From NCBI GenBank assembly GCA_023399465.1, contig JAEWPB010000065.1, forward strand, positions 6,231 through 70,230: DNA of 64,000 nucleotides. The letters are read 5' to 3'. Positions 47,400-56,930 of the stretch are shown one piece after another (within the stretch, counting starts at the first letter, position 1; the number at the start of each line of letters is the position of its first letter). Origin of the DNA: Pseudomonadota bacterium (GTDB lineage: Bacteria; Pseudomonadota; Alphaproteobacteria; Rhizobiales; Rhizobiaceae). The notes beneath the pieces were generated by a model that saw only the letters and a program-made list of their open reading frames with translations, did no database searches and was not told the origin of the DNA. The position numbers were made by a program, and so were the translations under genes.

Positions 47400-48791
47400 A
47401 TGACCGATATCACTCCTGTTCTTGATCGCGCCGACAGCAATCTGCCCTCAAGCCTCGAGAAACTCTTCGAACTGCTTCGCATCCAGTCGATTTCGACGGA
47501 TCCGGCCTACAAGGCCGAGTGCCGCAAGGCAGCGGAATGGCTGGTCGCCGATCTGACCGCGCTCGGCTTCGAGGCGTCGGTGCGTGAAACCCCCGGTCAT
47601 CCCATGGTCGTCGCGCATCACAGCGCCGCCAAGCCGGATGCGCCGCATGTATTGTTCTATGGCCACTACGACGTCCAGCCGGTCGACCCGATCGACATGT
47701 GGGAGAGCGATCCGTTCGCCCCCGAGATCAAGGACATCGGCGGTGGCCGCAAGGTCATCACCGGTCGCGGCACTGCCGACGACAAGGGGCAGCTGATGAC
47801 CTTCCTCGAAGCCTGCCGCGCCTACCAGGAAGTCGAGGGCGGCCTGCCGTGCCGGGTCACGATCCTGTTCGAGGGCGAAGAGGAATCCGGTTCGCCGTCG
47901 TTGCGGCCCTTCCTCGAGGCGCATGCCGCCGAACTCAAGGCCGACTATGCGCTCGTCTGCGACACCAGCATGTGGGATCGCGATACGCCGGCGATCTCGG
48001 CGGGTCTGCGCGGCCTTGTCGGCGAGGAAATCACCATCATCGCTGCCGATCGCGACCTGCATTCCGGCTACTTCGGTGGCGCAGCGGCCAATCCGATCCA
48101 TATCCTCGTCGACATCCTTGCCGGCCTGCATGATGAAAACGGCCGGGTAACGCTGCCGGGCTTTTACGACGGCGTTACCGAAACGCCCGCCGAGATCAAG
48201 GCGATGTGGGACCAGCTCGGCACCTCGGCCGAAAAGTTCCTCGGCGAGATCGGCCTGTCCATCCCGGCGGGCGAAAAGGATCGTTCGGTGCTGGAACTGA
48301 CCTGGGCGCGCCCGACCGCCGAGGTCAACGGCATCATCGGCGGCTATACCGGGGATGGCTTCAAGACGGTCATCGCTGCCAAGGCGCAGGCCAAGGTTTC
48401 CTTCCGTCTCGTTGGCGATCAGGATCCGGACAAGATCCGCGAGAGCTTCCGCGCCTATGTGCGTTCGAAGATCCCGGCGGACTGCTCGGTCGAGTTGCAC
48501 CCGCATGGCGGTTCGCCGGCAATCCATCTTCCCTATGATTCGCCGCTGCTGAACACCGCCAAGGACGCACTGTCGCAGGAATGGCCGAAGCCGGCCGTGG
48601 TCATCGGCATGGGTGGCTCGATTCCGATCGTCGGTGATTTCCAGCGCATGCTCGGCATGGAATCGCTGCTCGTCGGCTTCGGTCTCTCCGACGACCGTAT
48701 CCATTCGCCGAACGAGAAGTACGATCTCTCCTCCTTCCACAAGGGCATTCGCTCGTGGATCCGGATCCTGGACGCGCTTGCCGCCGCATGA
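47400..48791 (+). CDS. M20-family dipeptidase/metallopeptidase
   Basis: This 463-residue zinc-dependent exopeptidase of the M20 family (carnosinase/CNDP-like) has motif VLFYGHYDVQPVDP with the first metal His/Asp, GRGTADDKGQLMTF with the bridging Asp, LFEGEEESGSPSL with the catalytic Glu and next ligand, YALVCDTSMWDRDTPAI, and a dimerisation insert around RDLHSGYFGGAAANP. I start at ATG 47400 (MTDITPVLDRAD) rather than an upstream start that gives 52 non-conserved basic residues. It is followed by a strong terminator at 48812-48847. Confidence 0.9.
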   Translation: MTDITPVLDRADSNLPSSLEKLFELLRIQSISTDPAYKAECRKAAEWLVADLTALGFEASVRETPGHPMVVAHHSAAKPDAPHVLFYGHYDVQPVDPIDMWESDPFAPEIKDIGGGRKVITGRGTADDKGQLMTFLEACRAYQEVEGGLPCRVTILFEGEEESGSPSLRPFLEAHAAELKADYALVCDTSMWDRDTPAISAGLRGLVGEEITIIAADRDLHSGYFGGAAANPIHILVDILAGLHDENGRVTLPGFYDGVTETPAEIKAMWDQLGTSAEKFLGEIGLSIPAGEKDRSVLELTWARPTAEVNGIIGGYTGDGFKTVIAAKAQAKVSFRLVGDQDPDKIRESFRAYVRSKIPADCSVELHPHGGSPAIHLPYDSPLLNTAKDALSQEWPKPAVVIGMGGSIPIVGDFQRMLGMESLLVGFGLSDDRIHSPNEKYDLSSFHKGIRSWIRILDALAAA

Positions 48792-48811
48792 TCACGTGAT
48801 GTCAGTATAAG

Positions 48812-48847
48812 AAAACCCGCCTTTCGCCCTGCGGAAGGCGGGTTTTT
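48812..48847 (+). terminator. Intrinsic terminator after the M20 peptidase
   Basis: A stem of AAAACCCGCCTT type (48812-48823) and its complement (48836-48847, one mismatch region) with a GCCCTGC loop, followed by a T run, ends the plus-strand transcript 20 bp after the stop. Confidence 0.85.
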
Positions 48848-48870
48848 CGTGTCACCAAGTCCAGAAACGC

Positions 48871-48896
48871 AAAAAGGCCGGGCGAGCCCGACCTTT
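48871..48896 (-). terminator. Intrinsic terminator, minus strand
   Basis: AAAGGCCGGGC (48873-48883) pairs with GCCCGACCTTT (48886-48896) with one mismatch and a 2-base loop; on the minus strand a U5 run follows (48871-48875). It ends a minus-strand transcript coming from about 49030 and proves transcription in that direction where no large gene exists. Confidence 0.8.
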
Positions 48897-48902
48897 CCCA
48901 AC

Positions 48903-49013
48903 TCATTTCAACGCCAGTGCCAGTACATCCGTGGTCAAGGGCGGAAATGAATATGTGCGTTGCTTCGTTTCACATTCCGTCCGGCTTAGCCGGGCGACTT
49001 GTGTTCGTCGCAT
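48903..49013 (-). CDS. Possible 36-residue small protein or structured RNA
   Basis: A frame of 36 codons runs from the ATG at 49013 to a TGA at 48903 and ends in a C-terminus reading TTDVLALALK; the terminator at 48871-48896 follows within 7 bp. The same region also folds: CCGGCTTAGCCGG is a hairpin, and GGaCGGAA..TGTG pairs with CACA..TTCCGcCC around a 13-base loop. A 20-nt segment (48918-48937) recurs at 188-207 with one mismatch. It reads LTTD-LA--L in both places, so either a short conserved peptide or an RNA element could explain it. Predicted start lacks a clear SD and would be nearly leaderless. Protein coding is uncertain. Confidence 0.32.
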   Translation of the reverse strand: MRRTQVARLSRTECETKQRTYSFPPLTTDVLALALK

Positions 49014-49041
49014 CCATGAGAGCCATATTGGCGGCGAATGG

Positions 49042-49056
49042 TTAACAAATCGTTAA
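49042..49056. promoter_or_regulatory. CtrA binding site candidate
   Basis: TTAA-N7-TTAA (49042-49045 and 49053-49056), with the TTAACCAT form on the minus strand, matches the alphaproteobacterial CtrA consensus. It lies about 30 bp upstream of the minus-strand small gene at 48903-49013, in promoter range, suggesting cell-cycle control of it. Confidence 0.55.
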
Positions 49057-49138
49057 TGTCTTCGCCTGTCCGGCTCTCGTGTTGAACCCCATGTGGGGAT
49101 GCCGTGGGGCGATATCAAGGGGAGGCTGGTGCGGAATG

Positions 49139-49256
49139 GAAAAAGCCCGGTGCGGGAGGAGGTGCACCGGGCTTTTAAACCTGACTGACAACTGGGAGGA
49201 GGAGTGTTGCCAGTCCAATCGAAGGACGCTGGGAGGAGGAGTGCGTCACTTCGATG
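49139..49256 (-). ncRNA. sRNA of the alpha-r14 type with three CCUCC loops
   Basis: The minus strand carries three hairpins in a row: GACGC/GCGTC (49225-49247), a perfect 10-bp stem GACTGGCAAC/GTTGTCAGTC (49183-49215) and an intrinsic terminator with 13-bp stem (49141-49176) plus U5. Loops 1 and 2 are identical (ACUCCUCCUCCCA) and loop 3 contains CCUCCUCCC, that is, anti-Shine-Dalgarno sequence in each. Predicted length is about 118 nt with a -10 (TATATT) at 49262-49267. This architecture matches the alpha-r14 family of rhizobial trans-sRNAs, known to target many mRNAs including transporters. Family name is from memory; a covariance search was not run. Confidence 0.85.
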
Positions 49257-49380
49257 ATTTGAATATACAGAGGCAGCGCCCAAAAAACAGTCACAATATT
49301 GCGATGCAGCAATGCGGAAAATGCATAACTTGCAAACCGTGGTTGCCAAGCACGATTCGCCTCGACTATGGTCTCGCCCC

Positions 49381-49839
49381 ATGAGCCTCGAATCTGTTCG
49401 CGCCTTCTTTGCGGCGCATGCCCCCGACATCGACATCATCGAAACCGAAGCGAGTTCCGCCACTGTCGCGCTCGCCGCCGAGGCGCATGGCGTCGAACCG
49501 GCGCAGATCGCCAAGACGATCTGCCTCAAGGTTGGCGAGGAAACCTTGCTGGTGGTGATGGGCGGCACCAGGCGCCTCGACAACCGCAAGGCCAAGGATA
49601 CCTTCGGCGGCAAGCCGCGCATGCTCGACGCCGAGCAGGTGATGGAGGCGACGACGCACCCGGTCGGCGGGGTCTGTCCCTTCGGCCTGCCGTCGGCGCT
49701 GCCGATCTATTGCGATGTTTCCCTGCGCGATTTCGACGAGGTCGTGCCGGCCGCAGGGGCGACGAACTCTGCCGTCCGGATCGCGCCCGAACGCATGGCC
49801 GGGCTTGTTTCGGCCGCCTGGGTCGACGTCTGCCAATAG
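49381..49839 (+). CDS. YbaK/EbsC-type aminoacyl-tRNA deacylase
   Basis: The 152-residue protein belongs to the YbaK/prolyl-tRNA synthetase editing-domain family. Recognisable features are TVALAAEAHGVEPAQIAKTICLKV, the Lys and Gly of VVMGGTRRLDNRKAKDTFGG, and GGVCPFGLPSALPIYCDVSL, which forms the deacylation site. These proteins hydrolyse mischarged tRNA (Cys- or Ala-tRNAPro) in trans. Start chosen at ATG 49381 (MSLESVRAFF); the frame extends 23 codons upstream but overlaps the sRNA promoter area and lacks conservation. Confidence 0.88.
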   Translation: MSLESVRAFFAAHAPDIDIIETEASSATVALAAEAHGVEPAQIAKTICLKVGEETLLVVMGGTRRLDNRKAKDTFGGKPRMLDAEQVMEATTHPVGGVCPFGLPSALPIYCDVSLRDFDEVVPAAGATNSAVRIAPERMAGLVSAAWVDVCQ

Positions 49840-50092
49840 GCCTTGGAGTGCGATTCGGCCCCCTCAGGGGTGGTCCGATTGGCGGATTCGCGTCAACCGC
49901 GTGCTGTCAACCTCATATTTGCCACAGCTTTTGACCATTCTCGTGTTTGGCAACGCAGCGCGCTGCCTTGCGGTTTCCGGTGGCGGTGGTCCGTCGCTCC
50001 TTCGAGGTTTCGCAAAACCCGATGAAATCGCGCTTCGTTTTTCCGTGTAGTCAGTCCGGTTCACGGCGCCAGCGCCGGGTTTGGAGGCAGGT

Positions 50093-50425
50093 ATGGAAAA
50101 GGTGATTTTTGCAGCGATTTTCCTCATGGCGGGAAGCGCCTGGGCGCACGAGACGGCGACGGGTTTCCAGTATGATCGCTATTGTTGCAATGGTGACGGC
50201 AAGGCTGGCGATTGCCAGATGATCTCCAACCAGGCCGTCAGCCTGATCCATGAGGGCTATCGCGTGGTGCTCTCGCCCGGCGATCACCGGCTGGTTACCC
50301 GCCCGCATGTCTTCGTGGTTCCATCGACCCGCGCCATGCGTTCGCCGGATGGCTCCTACCATCTCTGTCTGTTTCCGAACGAAGATACGGTGCGATGCTT
50401 CTATGCGCCGCCGCTCGGATTTTGA
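50093..50425 (+). CDS. Small secreted Cys-rich hypothetical protein
   Basis: The 110-residue product has a signal peptide (about 1-19, FLMAGSAWAHE) and a mature domain with paired Cys (YDRYCCNGDGKAGDCQMI and LCLFPNEDTVRCFYAPP), likely forming two or more disulfides in the periplasm. This pattern occurs in small alphaproteobacterial exported proteins without a known function. GGAGG precedes the ATG at 50093. No neighbour suggests a role. Confidence 0.75.
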   Translation: MEKVIFAAIFLMAGSAWAHETATGFQYDRYCCNGDGKAGDCQMISNQAVSLIHEGYRVVLSPGDHRLVTRPHVFVVPSTRAMRSPDGSYHLCLFPNEDTVRCFYAPPLGF

Positions 50426-50520
50426 GGCCGGCAGCTACCCGGCTACCGAAACCCAGTTGCAGCATGTGGACGGACGCTGATGTCCATTGCGGCAAGGTAT
50501 TGAAGACCCTAAAGAAAATG

Positions 50521-50535
50521 TTAACCGGTCTTTAA
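50521..50535. promoter_or_regulatory. CtrA-like site upstream of the PBP gene
   Basis: TTAA-N7-TTAA (50521-50524 and 50532-50535), continuing as TTAAC on the plus strand, fits the CtrA half-site pattern. It lies 240 bp before the chosen PBP start, in the otherwise featureless 349-bp gap 50426-50774. Regulation of a peptidoglycan synthase by the cell-cycle regulator would make sense. Confidence 0.42.
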
Positions 50536-50774
50536 CTACCCCTTAAATCGCCGCATTTACAGTGCATCGCTCTGCACAGGCAGTCTGGGTGGGGACGCAG
50601 GGCGGGCGACTTTCTTGTCCGCGGCAACCGCAAAGGCGAAACGGGCGCCCGTGATGCGCTGGCCCCAGGCTGGGTCGTGCACAGAGCGGTCGCAGCGAGT
50701 TTTGAGTATTGCGTATCATCCGTTTTGCGTGGCTGCATCGACGCCGCGCGCAGGCCGGCGATGCGCCAGGGAAT

Positions 50775-53057
50775 ATGGGGCGCGACCAGTCGGCAATGGC
50801 AGGCAGGAACAGATCAGGTCAGAGAATAGAACCTACCTTCGGCGGGGACGACGAGGATGAAGACGATCTGCGCGTTGAAGCCAGTGACCGGGTGGCCGGT
50901 CGGGGTTCCCCTTCCCGACGACCGGTCAATTCCGTGAAGGCCAGGCGGGAGCCGAAGCGCGGAAAATCGCGTCGTGCGCCGAAGCGGAGCTTCGGGTTTT
51001 TCGGCCTTGTTCGTTTTGTCGTCTACTGGTCCATCGTGCTCGGCATCTGGGTGGGCATAGGCATCGGTGGCCTGGTTCTCTATTACGGCGCCCGCATGCC
51101 GAGCGCCAGCAGCTGGTCGATTCCCGATCGTCCGCCGAACGTCAGGATCGCTGCCATCGATGGCTCGGTGATCGCCAATCGCGGCGCGACCGGAGGCGAG
51201 GCGGTCTCGCTCGAGAACATGTCGCCCTATATTCCGCAGGCGGTCATCGCCATCGAGGACCGGCGCTTCTACTCGCATTTCGGCATCGATCCGATCGGCC
51301 TCGCCCGGGCAATGGTCACCAATGTCACGACCGGGCGCATGGTGCAGGGCGGTTCGACGCTGACCCAGCAGCTGGCCAAGAACATGTTCCTGTCGCCGGA
51401 GCGTACGCTCGAGCGCAAGGTGCAGGAAGTGCTGCTCGCCTTCTGGCTCGAGCACAAGTACACCAAGGACCAGATCCTGACGATGTATCTCAACCGGGTG
51501 TTCTTCGGTTCGAACGCCTATGGGGTCGAGGCGGCGTCGAGGCGCTACTTCCACAAGTCGTCGCGGGATGTGAACCTCGGGGAGGCAGCGCTTCTCGCCG
51601 GTCTGCTGAAGGCGCCGTCACGGCTTTCGCCGGCACGCGATCCGCAGGCGGCCGAAGAACGGGCGCAGGTCGTGCTCGGCGCCATGCACGATGCAGGCTT
51701 CATCTCCGAAGGCGAGATCAAGACGGCGATGTCACAACCGCCGACCCACGCAAAGAGCTACTGGTCCGGTGCCGGGCACTATGTCGCCGATATGGTGATG
51801 GATGAACTGCCGCGCCTTATCGGTGACGTCAGGGAAGATCTCGTGGTCGACACGACGATTGACCCGGCGCTCGAGACCGAGGCGGAGAAAACGATCGCTT
51901 CGCTCCTGGAGGGCGAGGGCGCCAAGCTCAACGCGTCGCAGGCGGCCCTCGTCTCGATCGACGGTACCGGCGCCATCCGGGCCCTGGTCGGCGGCCGGGA
52001 CTATGCCGACAGTCAGTTCAACCGTGCCGCCAAGGCCAAGCGCCAGCCGGGTTCGGCGTTCAAGCCGTTCGTCTATGCCGCCGGCCTCGAGATCGGATTG
52101 CGGCCGGGGTCGGTGCGCTCGGATGCGCCGGTCAGGATCGGCAAGTGGACGCCCGAGAACTACGACCAGAAATACCGCGGACAGGTGACGCTCACCTCGG
52201 CGCTTGCCGATTCGCTCAATACCATCGCCGCGCAGCTGGTGATGGAGGTCGGCCCCGATCAGGTCGCCAAGCTTGCCCACCGGCTCGGCATCGAATCCGA
52301 GCTGCAGGCCAATGCCTCGCTGGCACTCGGCACCTCGGAAGTGTCGCTGATGGAGCTGACCGCATCCTATGCGCCGTTCATGAATGGCGGTTACAAGGCG
52401 ACCCCGCATGTCATCCGCCGCGTTTCTACCGCCGACGGCAAGGTGCTCTACGAAAACACCTACGACAACCCGCCGCGGGTGCTGAGCGAAACGATCGTTG
52501 CCAACATGAATGCGATGATGATGGGCGTGGTTTCGAACGGTACCGGCAAGAAGGCGCAGCTTCCCGGCTGGCAGGTGGCGGGCAAGACCGGGACGACGCA
52601 GTCCTTCCGCGACGCGCTCTTCGTCGGCTTCACCTCGAACCTCACGACCGGCGTCTGGTTCGGCAATGACGATGGCAAGTCGATGAAGAAGGTGACCGGC
52701 GGCGGCTTGCCGGCTGTCGCCTGGAAGCAGTTCATGACCGCTGCCCACAAGGGCCTGTCGCCGTCGCCGATCTTCGGTGGCGGGCAGGTGATCGATGATG
52801 CGGTTGCGCCTGGGGAACCCGGCATGGCGGCGGCACAGCCGTCGGTCGGCGATATCATCTCCAGCGACGACGCCTATCCTGAAATGCCGGTCGGTGCCGT
52901 GCCCGAGGCGGGCTTGCGACCGCTCGATCCGGGACCGTCGGAATGGCAGGATGATGCGATCGGAATGGAGCCCGGGCTCGTCCCGCCGGCCGCTGTTGGC
53001 GAGCCGCCGGCGCCGCGCAGGCCGACGACCCTGCTCGACGTCCTGATGGGCGGATGA
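50775..53057 (+). CDS. Class A penicillin-binding protein (PBP1-type)
   Basis: This 760-residue bifunctional peptidoglycan synthase has a charged cytosolic N-terminus (Arg/Lys/Asp-rich, about 1-80), one TM at about 83-105 (FVVYWSIVLGIWVGIGIGGLVLYY), a glycosyltransferase domain (EDRRFYSHFGIDPIGLARA, QGGSTLTQQLAKN, RKVQEVLLAFWLEHKYTKDQILTMYLN in part) and a transpeptidase domain with QPGSAFKPFVYA (SxxK), DSLNT (SxN) and GKTGTTQ (KTG). A Pro-rich C-terminal tail follows. In-frame ATG codons at 50775 and 50796 are both possible; 50775 has the better SD (AGGGA). Confidence 0.93.
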   Translation: MGRDQSAMAGRNRSGQRIEPTFGGDDEDEDDLRVEASDRVAGRGSPSRRPVNSVKARREPKRGKSRRAPKRSFGFFGLVRFVVYWSIVLGIWVGIGIGGLVLYYGARMPSASSWSIPDRPPNVRIAAIDGSVIANRGATGGEAVSLENMSPYIPQAVIAIEDRRFYSHFGIDPIGLARAMVTNVTTGRMVQGGSTLTQQLAKNMFLSPERTLERKVQEVLLAFWLEHKYTKDQILTMYLNRVFFGSNAYGVEAASRRYFHKSSRDVNLGEAALLAGLLKAPSRLSPARDPQAAEERAQVVLGAMHDAGFISEGEIKTAMSQPPTHAKSYWSGAGHYVADMVMDELPRLIGDVREDLVVDTTIDPALETEAEKTIASLLEGEGAKLNASQAALVSIDGTGAIRALVGGRDYADSQFNRAAKAKRQPGSAFKPFVYAAGLEIGLRPGSVRSDAPVRIGKWTPENYDQKYRGQVTLTSALADSLNTIAAQLVMEVGPDQVAKLAHRLGIESELQANASLALGTSEVSLMELTASYAPFMNGGYKATPHVIRRVSTADGKVLYENTYDNPPRVLSETIVANMNAMMMGVVSNGTGKKAQLPGWQVAGKTGTTQSFRDALFVGFTSNLTTGVWFGNDDGKSMKKVTGGGLPAVAWKQFMTAAHKGLSPSPIFGGGQVIDDAVAPGEPGMAAAQPSVGDIISSDDAYPEMPVGAVPEAGLRPLDPGPSEWQDDAIGMEPGLVPPAAVGEPPAPRRPTTLLDVLMGG

Positions 53058-53165
53058 TGACCGCCGGATGACGGCGTGCCGCGGCGAGAGGTTCGCGACA
53101 TGTCCGGTTTTTCAGGTGGCGGGAAGGGCAGTTCAAATTTCGCCGGAAGGTTGGCGTTCTCCCGC

Positions 53166-53194
53166 CTTGCAGTCCGCAAAACCGCTACTTATAT
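53166..53194 (+). promoter_or_regulatory. RpoH (sigma-32) promoter of dnaK
   Basis: CTTG (53166-53169), 18 bp, and CTTATAT (53188-53194) match the alphaproteobacterial heat-shock promoter (CTTG-N17/18-CYTATNT). Start would be about 100 bp upstream of the dnaK ATG. Confidence 0.75.
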
Positions 53195-53303
53195 ACGCCG
53201 CATCACCGCAGTTCACGACTGCGTTATCTCAATGACCATCCCGTAAGGGGCTGTCAGGGGAACGCCGCACGGGTTCCGATAGCTTGCTTCAAGGAGAGAA
53301 CAC

Positions 53304-55220
<1,917 letters not shown>

Positions 55221-55253
55221 GGTTTTCGAACCTAAGCGGCTAGACAAATAGAC

Positions 55254-55278
55254 ATCCGGCTGCATCATGCAGCCGGAT
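55254..55278 (+). terminator. Intergenic hairpin between dnaK and dnaJ
   Basis: ATCCGGCTGCA / TGCAGCCGGAT is a perfect 11-bp stem with a 3-base loop, followed by ACATTTTG. It probably lowers read-through to dnaJ or stabilises the 3' end of dnaK mRNA. Confidence 0.65.
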
Positions 55279-55302
55279 ACATTTTGCGGGGTCTGTTCCT
55301 GG

Positions 55303-56430
55303 ATGGCGAAAGCTGATTTTTACGAAACGCTGGGTGTCAGCAAAACCGCTGACGAGAAAGAACTGAAGAGTGCCTTTCGCAAACTGGCGATGAAATACCA
55401 TCCGGACAAAAATCCGGGTGACTCGAACTCCGAGCACAAGTTCAAGGAAGTCAACGAAGCCTACGAAACCCTGAAGGACCCGCAGAAGCGGGCAGCCTAC
55501 GACCGGTTCGGCCATGCGGCTTTCGAACACGGCGGCATGGGCAATGGCGGCGGTTTCGGCGGCGGCGCCGGTGGCTTCTCCGACATTTTCGAGGACATTT
55601 TCGGCGAGATGATGGGCGGTGGCCGCGGTCGTCGTTCGTCCGGCGGTCGCGAGCGCGGCGCCGATCTTCGTTACAACATGGAAATCTCGCTGGAAGAGGC
55701 CTTCACCGGCAAGACGGCGCAGATTCGCGTTCCGACCTCGATCACCTGCGACGGCTGCACCGGCACCGGCGCGAAGCCGGGCACCAAGCCGACCACCTGC
55801 GCCACCTGCCAGGGCTCCGGCCGGGTACGTGCGGCACAGGGCTTCTTCTCGATCGAGCGCACCTGTCCGACCTGTCACGGTCGCGGCCAGACGATCACCG
55901 ATCCCTGCACCAAGTGCCACGGCCATGGCCGCGTCACCGAGGACCGTTCGCTGTCGGTCAACATTCCGGCCGGCATCGAGGACGGTACCCGCATCCGCTT
56001 GCAGGGCGAGGGCGAGGCCGGGCTGCGCGGTGGACCTGCGGGAGATCTCTACATCTTCCTTTCGGTCACACCGCATGAGTTCTTCCAACGCGATGGCGCC
56101 GATCTCTACTGCGTGGTGCCGATCTCGATGACGACGGCTGCTCTCGGCGGGACGTTCGACGTCGGTACGCTCGATGGCACCAAGTCGCGCGTCACCGTTC
56201 CGGAAGGGACGCAGGCCGGTAAGCAGTTCCGTCTGAAGGGCAAGGGCATGCCGGTACTGCGTTCGGCGCAGACAGGTGATCTTTATATCCAGATCCAGAT
56301 CGAGACGCCGCAGAAGCTGACTAAGCGCCAGCGTGAACTGCTGCAGGAGTTCGAGGAGATCTCGTCGAAGGAGAACAATCCCGAGTCGACCGGGTTCTTT
56401 GCCCGGATGAAGGAATTCTTCGAGGGCTGA
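55303..56430 (+). CDS. dnaJ: Co-chaperone DnaJ (Hsp40)
   Basis: This 375-residue type I J-protein has a J domain at about 1-70 with HPD (YHPDKNPGD), a Gly/Phe-rich linker, four zinc-binding repeats (CDGCTGTG, CATCQGSG, CPTCHGRG, CTKCHGHG) and C-terminal substrate domains. The ATG at 55303 (MAKADFYETLGVSK) is the conserved start. The in-frame region before it belongs to the hairpin. Confidence 0.97.
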   Translation: MAKADFYETLGVSKTADEKELKSAFRKLAMKYHPDKNPGDSNSEHKFKEVNEAYETLKDPQKRAAYDRFGHAAFEHGGMGNGGGFGGGAGGFSDIFEDIFGEMMGGGRGRRSSGGRERGADLRYNMEISLEEAFTGKTAQIRVPTSITCDGCTGTGAKPGTKPTTCATCQGSGRVRAAQGFFSIERTCPTCHGRGQTITDPCTKCHGHGRVTEDRSLSVNIPAGIEDGTRIRLQGEGEAGLRGGPAGDLYIFLSVTPHEFFQRDGADLYCVVPISMTTAALGGTFDVGTLDGTKSRVTVPEGTQAGKQFRLKGKGMPVLRSAQTGDLYIQIQIETPQKLTKRQRELLQEFEEISSKENNPESTGFFARMKEFFEG

Positions 56431-56457
56431 TCTCGTCGGCCGGATCACAATATGCAG

Positions 56458-56493
56458 AGGACCGGGGTGGCGAAAGCGCCCCGGTCCTTTCGT
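56458..56493 (+). terminator. Intrinsic terminator after dnaJ
   Basis: AGGACCGGGG (56458-56467) pairs with CCCCGGTCCT (56479-56488), with an 11-base loop; TTTCG follows. It ends the dnaK-dnaJ transcript. Confidence 0.8.
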
Positions 56494-56534
56494 TATTGGC
56501 CATGTGTTGCTTGTCTGGGCCTGCGATTGTCGCT

Positions 56535-56825
56535 CTACCGATCGAACTTCTTGCGGTAGGGCAGCAGCATGATCGCGGATGCCGCGGCGGCGGCGCCGAA
56601 AATGAAGGTGAAGGGTGCCACGAGCATCAGGCTGACCAGGACAGGGTTTTGCGAATTGCCGATCCTGGTGCCGAGGCTGCCGAAGTCGAGCCAGATGATT
56701 GCAAATGCTGTCAGCGCGCCGATAATCATCCCGGCAAGGGCGTTGAACGCCAGAAACCACAGCATTTCGATATGGTCACGTCGTGCCTCCTCGGGGGTCA
56801 TTTCGCGAATACGCCGCTCGGTCAT
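56535..56825 (-). CDS. Small two-TM membrane protein
   Basis: This 96-residue protein of unknown function has a charged N-terminus (MTERRIREMTPEEARRDHIE), TM1 at about 22-45 (MLWFLAFNALAGMIIGALTAFAII in part), a short loop and TM2 at about 64-88 (SLMLVAPFTFIFGAAAAASAIMLL). The loop and tail are basic, so both ends are probably cytoplasmic. It reads toward dnaJ, convergent with it. I do not recognise the family. Confidence 0.72.
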   Translation of the reverse strand: MTERRIREMTPEEARRDHIEMLWFLAFNALAGMIIGALTAFAIIWLDFGSLGTRIGNSQNPVLVSLMLVAPFTFIFGAAAAASAIMLLPYRKKFDR

Positions 56826-56930
56826 CGAAGAATCTCCTGCGATGCTGGATGAGACAGACGCGTAATACCAAGGATCGGCGATCCTTGGTACAATCTAGAC
56901 CCGAAGCATCAGGACGTCCACAATTTCAAG

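Noticed and set aside
49193..49242. Repeated TGGGAGGAGGAGT read as tandem Shine-Dalgarno sites or a direct repeat
   Set aside because: No start codons follow on the plus strand. Each copy is precisely the loop of a hairpin on the minus strand, which fits the sRNA.
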